A DNA stretch of 64,000 nucleotides. Origin: Rachycentron canadum (lineage: Eukaryota > Chordata > Actinopteri > Carangiformes > Rachycentridae). Below are positions 49,618 through 64,000 of this stretch, piece by piece. Both the position numbers and the translations under genes were made by a program. The stretch lies in contig CM076652.1 of assembly GCA_038496675.1 (NCBI GenBank), positions 10,587,289 through 10,651,288 on the forward strand. The letters are read 5' to 3'. The notes under the pieces are model-generated. The model searched no databases. It was not told the origin of the DNA and was given only the letters and a program-made list of their open reading frames with translations. Numbering within the stretch: the stretch's first letter is position 1; each line of letters starts with the position of its first letter.

Positions 49618-50693
49618 GATTACAGTTTATCCGAAAGTAAAAAATGAACGCTACTTTTTCTGTGTCCTCACTAACACTCAACTGTCTCCTTTATGTTTGT
49701 CAGGGGTTTATGGATAACCTCCTATCGCTAATGACCTTTGAAAGCCACTAACAGAAGAGTTTTGCAATTATGCAAATCATCTGCCCTAAAAAGGTGACAT
49801 GGCTTGAGCAAACAAAGCTTGGTTTTAGTGTAATATTGACCCAAATAACCCAATGTTTATGACCAGTAGAGATGCTGGGAGGGAGTCGGAAGCGTGGGCT
49901 GATATGGCATTAGTTTTATTTGACCACTTTTGCCTTGTTATTTCAGTTGTGAGGGGATGTTTGAATGTTTGTTTACTTTTTACTTAATTCAAAATGAACA
50001 AATGCTAATAAATCAATTGATACATAGAGACTGCAATATCTTTGCAAATAGCTCAGTCTAACAGAGCCCAAGTGGTTTGATATAAATATGTATTCAGACA
50101 TGATTAGATGTGAAATTAAGTATCTTATTTTTATTCTCCTGTCCAGTATTTCCTGCATACGCCCATCTTACTTTTCAGTTGCAGGAAGTAACCAAACAAA
50201 ACCAAACATTTAGCGAGAAACATCTACCAAATATTAATGAGATTTAATACCAAGACACCAACTAACAAGGATAGTTCAAACTGAAGTCACTTTTGATTTT
50301 TATTTCTTTACATTTCAAAACACTAAACTGCTTCATTACATTTACCACAATAACGTGGTGTACTCTGTACTGGTTACAGTAAAACCCATGTAAACAGCAT
50401 TTATGACTGTCCTTTGAACCTTCAATTGCTATACTTGACCACATTGCAGGCAATTTTACCTTTACAATATGATCCCGCCAGACCAAAGAGGAAAATATTT
50501 GACAATTTATATATCTCAGCTCTGTTTATACTGACTGAATAGTCACTGAGGTTGACTGTTAGGACTTTTTGTAAAAAGAATTCCTTGTCAATGCTTGTCA
50601 TACTAGATTCACAGAGCAGCCTGTGGGTGGCAGCAAACCTCAAACTTGAGAGGAATATGTTGAATAATCACGACACAGTTTCATCTTGACATC
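49618..50693. other. Spacer upstream of the UEV-only gene
   Basis: AT-rich DNA between the UEV-only start codon and the distal poly(A) candidate of hras. I see no open frame of substance, no TATA box in a convincing place and no repeat family. It must include the UEV-only promoter. Confidence 0.5.
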
Positions 50694-50699
50694 TTTATT
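50694..50699 (-). terminator. Distal poly(A) signal candidate
   Basis: AATAAA on the minus strand about 3.1 kb past the hras stop. It could end a long hras 3' UTR, or serve a separate minus-strand transcript whose possible last exon stops at 50755-50757. Confidence 0.35.
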
Positions 50700-50754
50700 C
50701 CTGTCCTGCAATACATTTTGCCACATTTTCAAAGAGTAAATACATCTTAAATAG

Positions 50755-50937
50755 CTAAACAGTTGACATTTTCACAAGTTCCTTCCACACCTCCATTCCA
50801 CAGTTTGCAAGGGGAGAAACAAGCCCTTGAGCCCACTGTATCCTTGTGCAAAACTCCCAATGGTCCGTACAGTCTTTGTCATGCTCGCCAGGTTTTCTGA
50901 CCTGTATACTTGTTGTGGTTTGCTGGCTGGAGTATCC
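50755..50937 (-). CDS. Possible terminal exon of an unrecognised minus-strand gene
   Basis: On the minus strand a TTTCCGCAG acceptor is followed in phase 0 by 60 open codons and a TAG, then AATAAA 56 bp later (50694-50699). The translated stretch starts GYSSQQTTTSIQVRKPGEHD and contains DHWEFCTRIQWAQGL. I recognise no family. It may be chance within an hras 3' UTR. No upstream exon joins it unambiguously. Confidence 0.25.
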   Translation of the reverse strand, partial: GYSSQQTTTSIQVRKPGEHDKDCTDHWEFCTRIQWAQGLVSPLANCGMEVWKELVKMSTV

Positions 50938-52654
50938 CTGCGGAAACATGACACTGATATTCTAATGCAATGGGAATCTGAATTTGAATGCATAGATTAG
51001 TGGAATTCTATGATATTATTATGAAAGTACTGTTTAAAGATTAACAGGGAGAGGACAAGTATAGGCTACTATTGGGACTGTAGTTACATGTTACAAACTC
51101 CACACTCTTTTTCCAGTAGAAGATTTGAGTACAATGGGTGAAAAATAAAAGTTAGGAACAACACAGCCCAAAATGGGACCAACCCCTGCATTATTTCAGT
51201 ATTGTATATTTTAAACACGAGGCTTCTTTCAAACAATATGTAAAGACTCAAACACATTCACAGTTCATATCCGTCCCCGAAGCAGAAAAATGAACAGTTA
51301 ACTGATAAAAACAACTTGAGCGTTTTAATCCATACAGTAACTGGACTGATCATATTTTTAAGCCATTTTTTAGGTGACAAAGAGTCACTTTAACTGTACA
51401 AAATTAATAAAAATAAAAACTTTGTTGAAAAGAGACAATGGCAAAATAAAATGACATCTTTTGTGTTAAGAGGTCTGAGATTTTAGGTTTGCATCTGAAA
51501 CTTGCCTGTAGTGTCTGGAACTCCAGAGATAATTATACATGACCAATTCCTAAACTGTTACAGTGTGATCTGGACTAAAAGTAACAATTTCTATTAATTT
51601 CCATAATATGTTCCAATGTAATGGGGATGAAACATCATATGAACATGGGAGCAAAACAACTTGGCTTCCACCGGGCATTGTCTGAACAATTCTCTTTAAT
51701 TTGTTTTGTTTTCAGTCGTATTAAACAGAATCACATTCAGACACGCGCCCCTACAAAGAACCCCCTTAATTAAAAAACAAAAACAAAAAAAACAGTGTAG
51801 TGTTTTTAGGGGCTTGTCCTGTCATTCAAATATTCTGTACAGCGCATGTCTAAACTCAACACACTTCTATATTTTTTTAGTTGCACACACAATCAAACAA
51901 AACAATGCAGCAAACAGAACACACAAATGAGTCAGGTAGAGCTTGCTGCAAACATGAGGTACAAACTAGCTAACATAAGGCCAAGTAAACACAGAGCAGT
52001 CTTTTTCATTTAGGCAGCAAATTAATGCAGCTGTGGAGAGCACAAGCTAGTCAGTGTTAAGAAACGAAGCAATGCGCTCCGATAAACCAATATCCATCAC
52101 GTATTACACGCAACAGTCCCACACATAAAGTAAACATGGTTCTGACATAATTAGCACCTGACCTGTTATTGTTCATTTGAAGAGCTGAGGTGGACAGAGA
52201 AAGAGGAGCAGTTTGAGGGTAGCCTGGTGTGTGGGAAAACTGAAGTTCGACTCTGAGGCAGGACTTGTGCGGTACACTTTGCAAAGCTAACTGGTGACAT
52301 CCTGGGTGAAACTCTGGTTCCCAGGAGAACTTCCTGGACCCTGATTCCTGAGCCGTATTTAACCACGCTGAGCGATTCCTACAATCTAAAAATAACTGTT
52401 ATCACTGTGTAGTAAATAAGAGTTATACACTGTACAATTACTGAAATGAAAGCAGGAAAAAAAAAAAAAAATCAACTGGTTGTCATTTTCTCTAAAACCA
52501 TCAGGCATTGTGTAACTGTACAAGTGTAGGATTCCTCCTATTCTACAGTCAACCTCTCCAGCTCCAGCAACGGCAAAGATGACCACTAGATTTTCACGCA
52601 CTGTACCTCTCCTTTCTAAACCAAAGTTAAAAAATAAGTAGTCACAAGAGGTGC

Positions 52655-52660
52655 TTTATT
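52655..52660 (-). terminator. Proximal poly(A) signal candidate for hras
   Basis: AATAAA on the minus strand (TTTATT on the plus strand), about 1.16 kb past the hras stop codon. It is the first canonical hexamer downstream of the coding region and would give a ~1.2-kb 3' UTR. Confidence 0.45.
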
Positions 52661-53815
52661 CCCAATACTTTGTGTAACTTGGATAGTAAAGAATTCTATT
52701 GCACCAGAACCTACGTACACTAGTCATTACTATTATTATTCCACAAAGACAACTCTTAAAAACAGCTGTAAGGAGAGAAGGAGCTGCATTCTGGAAAGTC
52801 ATCTATCTTCATATTCTCCATTCAAGATATCTACCCTGAAAAGGAATTCACACTATGTCAGACAGGTTAAGAAAAATGTCAAACCAGGTGCCATATGAAA
52901 TAAACACCCTTGCTCACATAGTGCTCACTGATTTTCAAATCCTCCAATCCCAAAAAAATGGTTCCATATCAAAAACAAAATAGCTAGGCTAACTGTTAAA
53001 CAACAACTACAAATTATAGTTATTTCCACGCCAGGCTCTACCCTCTGAATTCAGTATAACGAAGGGACTACATAGCCGTTCGAAGGAAACCAAAGGCAGG
53101 CGGAGTGGGATGGAGATGTATGTTTAAGTAAGAGGTGTCGGGGTAACTAAATGTCCATTCCAGTCTTTTCCATTTAAGTCAGTCAGTCCTTCCAGTGGTC
53201 AGGCGGTGGATGGGGGTGGAATTAGGCTTTCAAGGTGGGAGGGTGGTTGGTGACACCCCCTTAAAGACCAGTGTTGAGACTGAAAACAATAAGTTAGCAG
53301 AAAACTTGTGGAGCTACCCAGCGAGACCACACTGGAGTTGACAAAGTCATTAGTGGTGTTGCTCACAGGTCGACGTGTGGACCAAACGAAGGGACCAGAC
53401 CAGGCTACTTCAGCAAGCCACTTCGGCAACAGCCCAAAATCCTCTTTTCCATAAAGGTCTATGGTTCAGTCAGCTCTGGTGGTTTCCTTTAGAGCGTTTG
53501 CTTCAATCATCCTCTTTTTGAAAAAGTTTATATTTCATCATTTGAGTTGTTTTATCTTTCTATATTAAAGTCCATGCTGCCACTATGCGTTGTAGCATTT
53601 TCCTCGACGTGCAACAGTCAGCTGGGGAATGAAATGCCACAAGAGGGAGACAAATGTTAGTGCCTGTGGAGACTGGAACTGAGGCATAGTCAAAGTTTAA
53701 TTGAGAGAGATTTGTTTCTTAGTTGTATACGCATAACAGACCAATTTGGAGGCTTCCCACACATTGTGTAGCCATCACAGAAGAAAATACATTTTGGAGG
53801 CATGTCTCACCTGCA

Positions 53816-57368
<3,553 letters not shown>

Positions 57369-60300
57369 CTGGAGAGGAGAGAGGGAACAGAGGAAGGTGC
57401 AGGTTAGCACACTGACTGAAAAAACACATATTATCAGAGCAAATGGTACACAGAGCTTTGACAAGACATTTTCTGCCACTGGACTGCCATGATGCGGTCC
57501 ACAGCCAGTGGTACGAGACAAAACATACATATTGTCATTACTGCCAAAGGGTGAGAAAGAAACATCAGTGGTGCTTGTGAATGTGTGTTGAAGGGTGTGT
57601 GTGTGTGTGTCTGTGTATAGTGGGGGCTGAGGTTGAGACCCTCAAAGGGGAATGTGAAAAATGTGCTGAAGGTACTCAATGTTCCAATCCTCTCGTGCTC
57701 AGTGTGAGCAGCAGAGAGAGTGTGTATGAGAGGGAGAGCTAGGGAGGCAGTCGGGGAGAAAAAGGAGGGGCACGACACTGGCAGACTGATCCTCATCACT
57801 CAGGCTTCACATTACTCATGCCTCTTTTGAACCCAAGGTGATAGACACCAGAGCCAAAGTTGACTAATGAAAAGCATAAAAACACAGCAAAAATAAAAGC
57901 AGGCTGAACAGACATATTAAGAAAGAACTAAAAATGTTAAGTATCTTCGTGTACCTGCATCAGTTTTTCCTTTCAACAATCAATTCTCTAGTTCTAGTAA
58001 AGCTAGACTATTGCCATACTGTTTTTTTTTTTTGTTGGTTTGCCATGGTTGGTCCACAGGGATTGATCCACAGCAACAGAATGAGAGGCTTAAAAAAGGA
58101 TTTTATGACGCCAGGTGTGCCTGCAGTTACCCCCTATAGACCCACTTAATAGGTCTAGTCAATGCCCCTACTATAAATCAAGGCATGTTATAAAAGAAAC
58201 ATGTCAGTCTCTGGAGAAAACATAAGTTCAATTTTTGAGGGTGAAAACTTACACAGGTAAACATTACCTTTACAAGAATTTATGGACCTAGGCTATTTGA
58301 AAACAGAATCACTTAAGTAACATGGTTTGTACATTGAAAGGCAGAATTTACAGTTTACAATTTCAACTTAGGTATTCAGCTAAATTACTAAATAAATAAT
58401 ATGAAATTTAGGTGGGTCAAGATCTTTTTGCCCTTTGGATGTGTATTTGAAATACACAGCACAGATAGAAAAGGAGAAAGTGGTGGAGGTACGCAGTGGA
58501 ACAAGTACTCAGGATTTTACTTAAAACATAAGGTGTGCTCAGTAAAAGTGGGAATTTCGCAGGTGCTATCAAAGTGTTAACTACTGAGTCAGCTGGAACT
58601 GCACATGTACATACATGCATAGACACAAGCCAAAAAAGGCACGCACTCGGATCCTGACATAACCCCCAACGCAACACTGCTGGCCAGTGAAATTCCAGGC
58701 ATGTTGCATCATCTGGTAAAGAGAGCAGTCATATGGGCGTTAACGCTACATATAGTGGCAAAGTGTGACTCAGATTATTGTGAATTTGCAGAAAAAAAAA
58801 AAAAGATGCCAAAATCCATGATCTAAAATTGACCTGTACCAACCCTGTAGAAGACATGATGAGTCAATGTTGGAAAATCATGAAGCCATCCTGACTAATC
58901 AAATACAGGCCGGGGCTGGTGTGTTCAAATCTATAGCCAGCCACAAGTAGAGTCAGCTGGAGGCCCATTGCAACCGCAAGAACCTGTCATGATTGCAGCC
59001 TCCATTTGACATCATATGACCAACAATGAACTGTCAGGTGATCATCACATCATAGCAGCATCATGTCTAATGATAGACAGGAAAATCACTGGGGATTCCT
59101 GTACTTCAGAGAATGCAAGCCTTGAGGTGCAGTTTAGTTCCACTTTCTGTTTTAACTGCAGTGACATGAAACTCAGCCCCAGTTGTATTCACATCATTAT
59201 GCTTTATTAATTTTGTGAATATAGTGTAATGCCATCAGAATCATATTATGGCTCCGTCTGACATTGTTATCTACATCAGGTCCACCCTACCCTAAGTTTC
59301 TCTTCCTCAAAAGCAGTCTCTCTCGTGTCTTGTTGTTTAGGCTGAGCAGTCAAGAATAAAACAAAGTCATACAGGGTTAAACATCTCAGCCTGCTCATCT
59401 GTGGTGTCCCACTTTGTTGCATGTTCCTTTATTGAGATGAAGAAAACAACCACTAACCTGCACCACCTGCTACAGTGTGTAATCAATCTGTCATGAGCAG
59501 CGCGGGTCACACATGCTATTTTATGTTGTTCACAGCCAACTGCCACCCCTAACACTCTGCGTAGCACTGTTACACAAACTCCTCGTCACACACTCAAGAG
59601 TGGTGAACGCCAACGCCTCTGTCAGCCTGACAAGAACACATACACACCCTCCCTCTTGTGGTTTATCTCTCCAGGGAGCACACGCACAGCTGTAGCAAAT
59701 TTTAAACTTGACTTGTAGAAAGAGAGGAGTAGTAACAGGTGTCATGAACACGCATCTGGAAAGTTTCATTAAAGGAGAACATGCACACTAAACTTACAAA
59801 GCTAATTAGGTCGTGGGAGAAAAGTAACAGACATCCTAAATTTGCCTGTTTGTGAGATTAGTGTCTGAAAGTGTGTGTAACTGTGCTGATGTGGGGGCAA
59901 ACTAAGATCAGCCAAGACTAAGACTGGCTCATGGATGTTAATGATTGGCAGAAAAGCAGACTTGTTAACTAAGGACACAGCCATTTAGCTGCCCTCATCC
60001 AATCACACAGACACACACACATGTTCCAGCAACACATCCTTGATCCCATAAGACTTTGCTCGCCTTAATGGAACAGGTACTCTGAACACCATCATCAATA
60101 TCAACAACGGCCCCCTTGTAAAAACACCCTCGCCCGCTATAATTCTGAAGCACAACAGGAAGGGAATTATCCCGACCCCTCGATCTTGTGGCCAAACATT
60201 TAACTTCCTTTTCCCTCACTGTAAATAAATCAACCTGGTACAGAGTGCAGTTCGTCCTGGCTGGAGTACAGAGACCGTGGAGGAGCCGCAGAGGCAGCCT

Positions 60301-63300
60301 CGCTCCTCAGAGCCTACTCTAACCAAATAAACGGCAGCTGTGTGAGGAGGGCATCCTTGAACAGGGCTGGAGACACTGGCACGCCTTCGGTTGCAGAAGG
60401 CTACAAGCTCTAAGTGGGGGCAAGAATTCACACCAGGACTCCTCAGGAACTACTTTGTTGGAATGGATATGAGAAACAGCATGGACACAAAATATAATAC
60501 AAACTTTATCGACTAACGATTGTTTTCATTATAAATTGTAAAGAAAATGTAGGAAAATGTCCATCAAAATCACCAAGCCAATAGTAGCTTAACAAGTGTC
60601 TATGCTAGCCAAAAAAATGGGTCGGAAATGAGCAGGGTGGCAAAGACGAATCGGCAGTTTTGCCTGATGGATATTTATATCACTACATGTTCCTCCTCTT
60701 TAACCTTCTGTAACGAATCACTCTACTATAAACAACCACACCAACAGATTCCTAAGCTCATCCTTAGTCAGCTGACCTTGATTTCCCTACGCATTGATCC
60801 TTTGTCTGACAGTAACAGGTTTGTTAGTGATATTCACTGGTTTCATGCCAATAAAGCACACTGAACTGAACTTGTGAATAGTAAAGATGGGAAATGTAGG
60901 ACAAAAATAAAATAGAAAAGAAGAAAAAAAAAAGAAGAGATTGACACCTGTACTTTCAAACACCCACCACTCTCCAGATTCTGACATGGTTGGTTGCAGC
61001 GTTTCCTCCATATAAGTGTTCACCTGCCAAACATTTGGAATTAACAAACTAAAATGCAAATTCAACACACTCGTGCCCACTGCCAGGAGACTAGAGGAAG
61101 GAAAACACAGTCGTGCCATCTCATCTCAAACTAGGCCATGTCAGCAGCTGATTAATAATCCACACATACATATGGAGATGAATAGGAAAATTAATCATTG
61201 ATAGAGATGCTGTCGCCTTTTCCAGAGCCACTTGTTGTCAGGAGGGACTCGTACAGAGATGGTCTTTCTGCAGATAGAGAGGAGGGATGAGGATACAGCC
61301 GCTAGAGATCACAATCATCAGTCAACATCAATCTTTCCACATATTTCATCCACAGAGGGACCTACCACGAGTGCCACACCCCCCATACACTTCTCTACAC
61401 TCCTGATTTTCATATTGTACATTCATTACTGTCAGTGCATGGTTGAGCTGTGCAGTCTGTAATTGCACCAGATGTACAACAGTCGGCCACATTTACACAT
61501 TCACTCACACACACAAAAATAAGAATAACATTCATAAAAACTCCAGAATGATTTCTGAAATTGGAAAAGATCAAATTCAACATCTGCAGCTCATCTGAAA
61601 AAAAATTGTCAGCCTCTCATCTCTCACTTTGAATCAATGCAATCTCTACAACATGACTGGCTCTAGATACACTGATTGTAGGTATATTCATATGGGATCA
61701 TGGCTTTGTGGGGTGCTCAAATTTAGGTTGATGGGTTGATTAGGTGTATGACTGGTTGTCTATTCGCCCTTTCTTCTTTTTTCCTTGTTTTGTAAGTTGC
61801 ACAATTATCTTACTAGTTCATTTATTATTAGTAGTGGTATTTACGTTTATTTATTTATTACTTTGTTGCTGATGAATAAAAAATAACCACAGCCAATAAT
61901 CTTATGGTAAAGTGCTAAAAGTAAAATAGTGTAAACTTCCTTCCAACACTGTTTACATGTAATATTCTGAGACAGGCTATAGCTGCAGACTTGTCTACAA
62001 GTTGGTGTCCTGTCTTTTCCAAAGTACCCCAAATCTTTGCATGGCTGCTCCCTTTCTGATCATAGAGCACCATACAGTGTGTCTGCGTTTAAGGTTATTT
62101 ATAGCTTGCCACCTCCAGTCTGGGAAATTAACAGTTCGTTTTGAAACCCTAGAGCCCTGCCTGGACCAAGAGGATAATCTTACATGACAGCTTACGGAGG
62201 GTGCGAGCACAGAGCAGCAACAGGGGTGATGGGGGGAGAGTGGCTGAGGGCGAGGGAGCGAGAGGGCTACTCTTACTATATGCCAAGGGCACAGCCAACC
62301 ACACGAGGGAGGGGTTGACCTGGAAACTGAAAAATAAAGACAGAAATCAATAATGAAAATGCTCAACATTCTCCAACGTTTTGCAAGCTCTTTCAGCTGT
62401 ATGGCTCCTCGTAATGTGGATAACAACTCTATCACCTCAACCCATGACACAAGAAGGTAGGCACATGAATGGCCATCATCCTTGACATGCATTCTGCTCT
62501 CCATTAAAGTGCTTAATTGGTTAAAGAATCCATACTGGCAGAGCCACAAGCCCACTGCAGAGATAATAGATTTTTAATGGAGCGATGATGGTAAGGAGAC
62601 CCTCTCTAGGGAGGTATCACGGTCGAATACTGAGACTCCAAGACCCATCCTAGAGCCTTGATAGCCCACTGCACCCTCCCACTGCTCACCAATGACATCA
62701 TCCTCCTAAACAGCATCTAAGCATACGTGTTGACCAGCAGCCGAAGAATCACTATTCTGCTCTCTGAGGCCAATGAAACACAAGTAAGTGAGGGGCTTAA
62801 AGAGGGTCTTAATCATCAAGTCTATCTCATTAATCTAGTTGTTTGACTGGGACTCATTTCAAAACTGGTCCTCCATTCAATACTGGTCCTCCATTCCTTT
62901 ATTAGTTCTCATGTAATTTTGTTCAAGGAGAAAAAAATAAAAAAAAAAAAGAAAAAAAGAAAAAAAAAGAGTTCCTCCTCCCAACATTTTACATATAGGC
63001 ATTTAGATGAGCATATGTGAGAGGGTACATGTGTGCATGCTTAAACAAACTGCTCTTAAAAGGCACTAGAGTCCAAGTGACCTTTTTCCTACTGGGTCAT
63101 CCTTTTAGCTTGTCGAGCTGGGTGAGACAGTGAAGGCAGCAGCAGAGATGAAAAGGCCAGCTGACCTCCACACAAAGGCCTGCCAGTTAGAGGAGCCATG
63201 AGGCTTATCATCAGACACCAAACGCCCCGAAACTCATCAGTGGTCCTTTTTTTTTCTTGCCAGTCAGAGGAATGAGTGAATCTTGTTAAGTTTTGTGTGT

Positions 63301-64000
63301 GTGTGTTTGAGTGGCATGTAAAAGCAGAGAAGTGCACAGAAAGCATATTGTGGGTCATGTAAACAATACTGCCAGTTAACCTGCAGGAGATCCTGATCAG
63401 TTCTCTAAAGAAATCCTATCCTATAACATCTCCTCACATGTACACACAAGCCTGTCATGAATCGTATCCACCTTCACGCTGCACATTTTGATAGTAAACA
63501 GCTATAAACTAAAGCAGTTATGAAAAGTAGATATTTGTAAAGTCTTGCTTTCCGGAAGAGTCACTCCTATTTAGGGTTGCAGCTGGGAAGCACCCAGCCT
63601 TCAACTGCTCAGAGAAAGGGACAACAGATCACACCTCCATCACTTACTGAACTATCTCCAGCTGTTTTCCAGCTGCCTCAGTTCTGAGCTCGGCTCCGTG
63701 AGATGCGGACACTGCTGTCGAATTCAAAATACTAACACTGCACCTCCTCAATGTCCTCCTATCTATATGGTGATTGTGATAAATGCCATCATTCACTTAT
63801 GATGCCTTGATGAGCCACAGTGATGTTGTGGTGGCTGAGATAAGACACAAACAGCAGTCAGTGATAATTACATGCCAAATAAGCCACTCAACATTTAAAA
63901 AAATATTTATTTTTTTTTCGTTTTACTTTTCATTATAAATAAAAGAAATTCTGACAAAGATCTGTGTCTGCTTGGGATGACTTAATCGTTTCTCCTCTTG
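57369..64000. other. Upstream of hras: intron 1/promoter and gene-free DNA
   Basis: No recognised coding exon. It probably contains the non-coding first exon and promoter of hras. The most GC-rich stretch is about 60230-60420, but nothing fixes it as the first exon. A low-repeat block at 62340-62860 with homeodomain-type TAAT sites looks like a candidate conserved element. A-rich (62930-62970) and short TG (63293-63306) tracts occur near the right edge. Confidence 0.5.
62340..62860. promoter_or_regulatory. Candidate conserved non-coding element upstream of hras
   Basis: A ~500-bp stretch free of simple repeats with several homeodomain-type cores (CATTAAAG, CTTAATTGG, TTTTTAATGG, CATTAATC). 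An antisense 186-codon frame (61995-62555) overlaps it, but its translation is Ser/Pro/Cys-rich with no family resemblance. The call rests on texture alone. Confidence 0.25.

Larger units (their letters stand above)
50700..53815 (-). other. hras 3' UTR and downstream DNA
   Basis: Sequence between the hras stop codon and the distal poly(A) candidate. It is AT-rich, with homopolymer runs (poly-A at 52458-52471) and no gene I recognise. Three short minus-strand open blocks with plausible splice signals lie here (50755-50937, about 52500-52620, and 52169-52366), but their reading frames do not join convincingly. The simplest reading is a long hras 3' UTR with alternative ends. Confidence 0.4.

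Noticed and set aside
61995..62555. 186-codon minus-strand open frame
   Set aside because: No recognised domain, no splice structure or poly(A) context, and composition (Ser/Pro/Cys/Trp) typical of chance frames.

Overview
This window looks like nuclear DNA of a ray-finned fish, probably a teleost. The protein-coding genes are split by short GT-AG introns with vertebrate exon structure. CA/TG, TA, GA and CACG microsatellites are abundant, and two stretches resemble degraded teleost interspersed repeats. There is no bacterial, plasmid or viral gene organisation. Most long open frames in the left part are translations of microsatellites.

Layout. Positions 1-38505 hold no gene I can recognise. 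This is a gene-poor stretch of microsatellites, AT-rich spacer and several low-repeat blocks that read like candidate regulatory DNA. A single N at 38506 marks an assembly join, and it falls inside a coding exon. From 38507 to 43172 (minus strand) lies tsg101, the ESCRT-I subunit, with nine exons encoding 333 residues before the join removes the last ~57. From 48670 to 49617 (minus) lies a second, compact five-exon gene for a TSG101-like UEV domain with no proline-rich, coiled-coil or C-terminal region. From 53816 to 57327 (minus) lies a complete four-exon hras gene (189 aa, ending in the prenylation box CVVS). Positions 57369-64000 lie upstream of hras and contain no recognised gene.

The genes are not an operon. 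They are independent transcription units, all on the minus strand. tsg101 and the UEV-only gene share exon phases and nearly all exon lengths, so they are local paralogues. TSG101 acts in endosomal sorting, cytokinetic abscission and viral/exosomal budding. HRAS is a membrane-anchored GTPase switch. Their adjacency may be a synteny marker but implies no shared pathway.

The most interesting items are the UEV-only tsg101 paralogue, whose last exon reads through an intact ancestral-type splice donor into a stop codon; the loss of the tsg101 C-terminus at the N, which makes the linkage of the left 38.5 kb uncertain; a ~145-bp duplicated block at 45.3 and 47.6 kb in which CpG sites appear decayed in one copy; and scattered RFX/X-box-like motifs.
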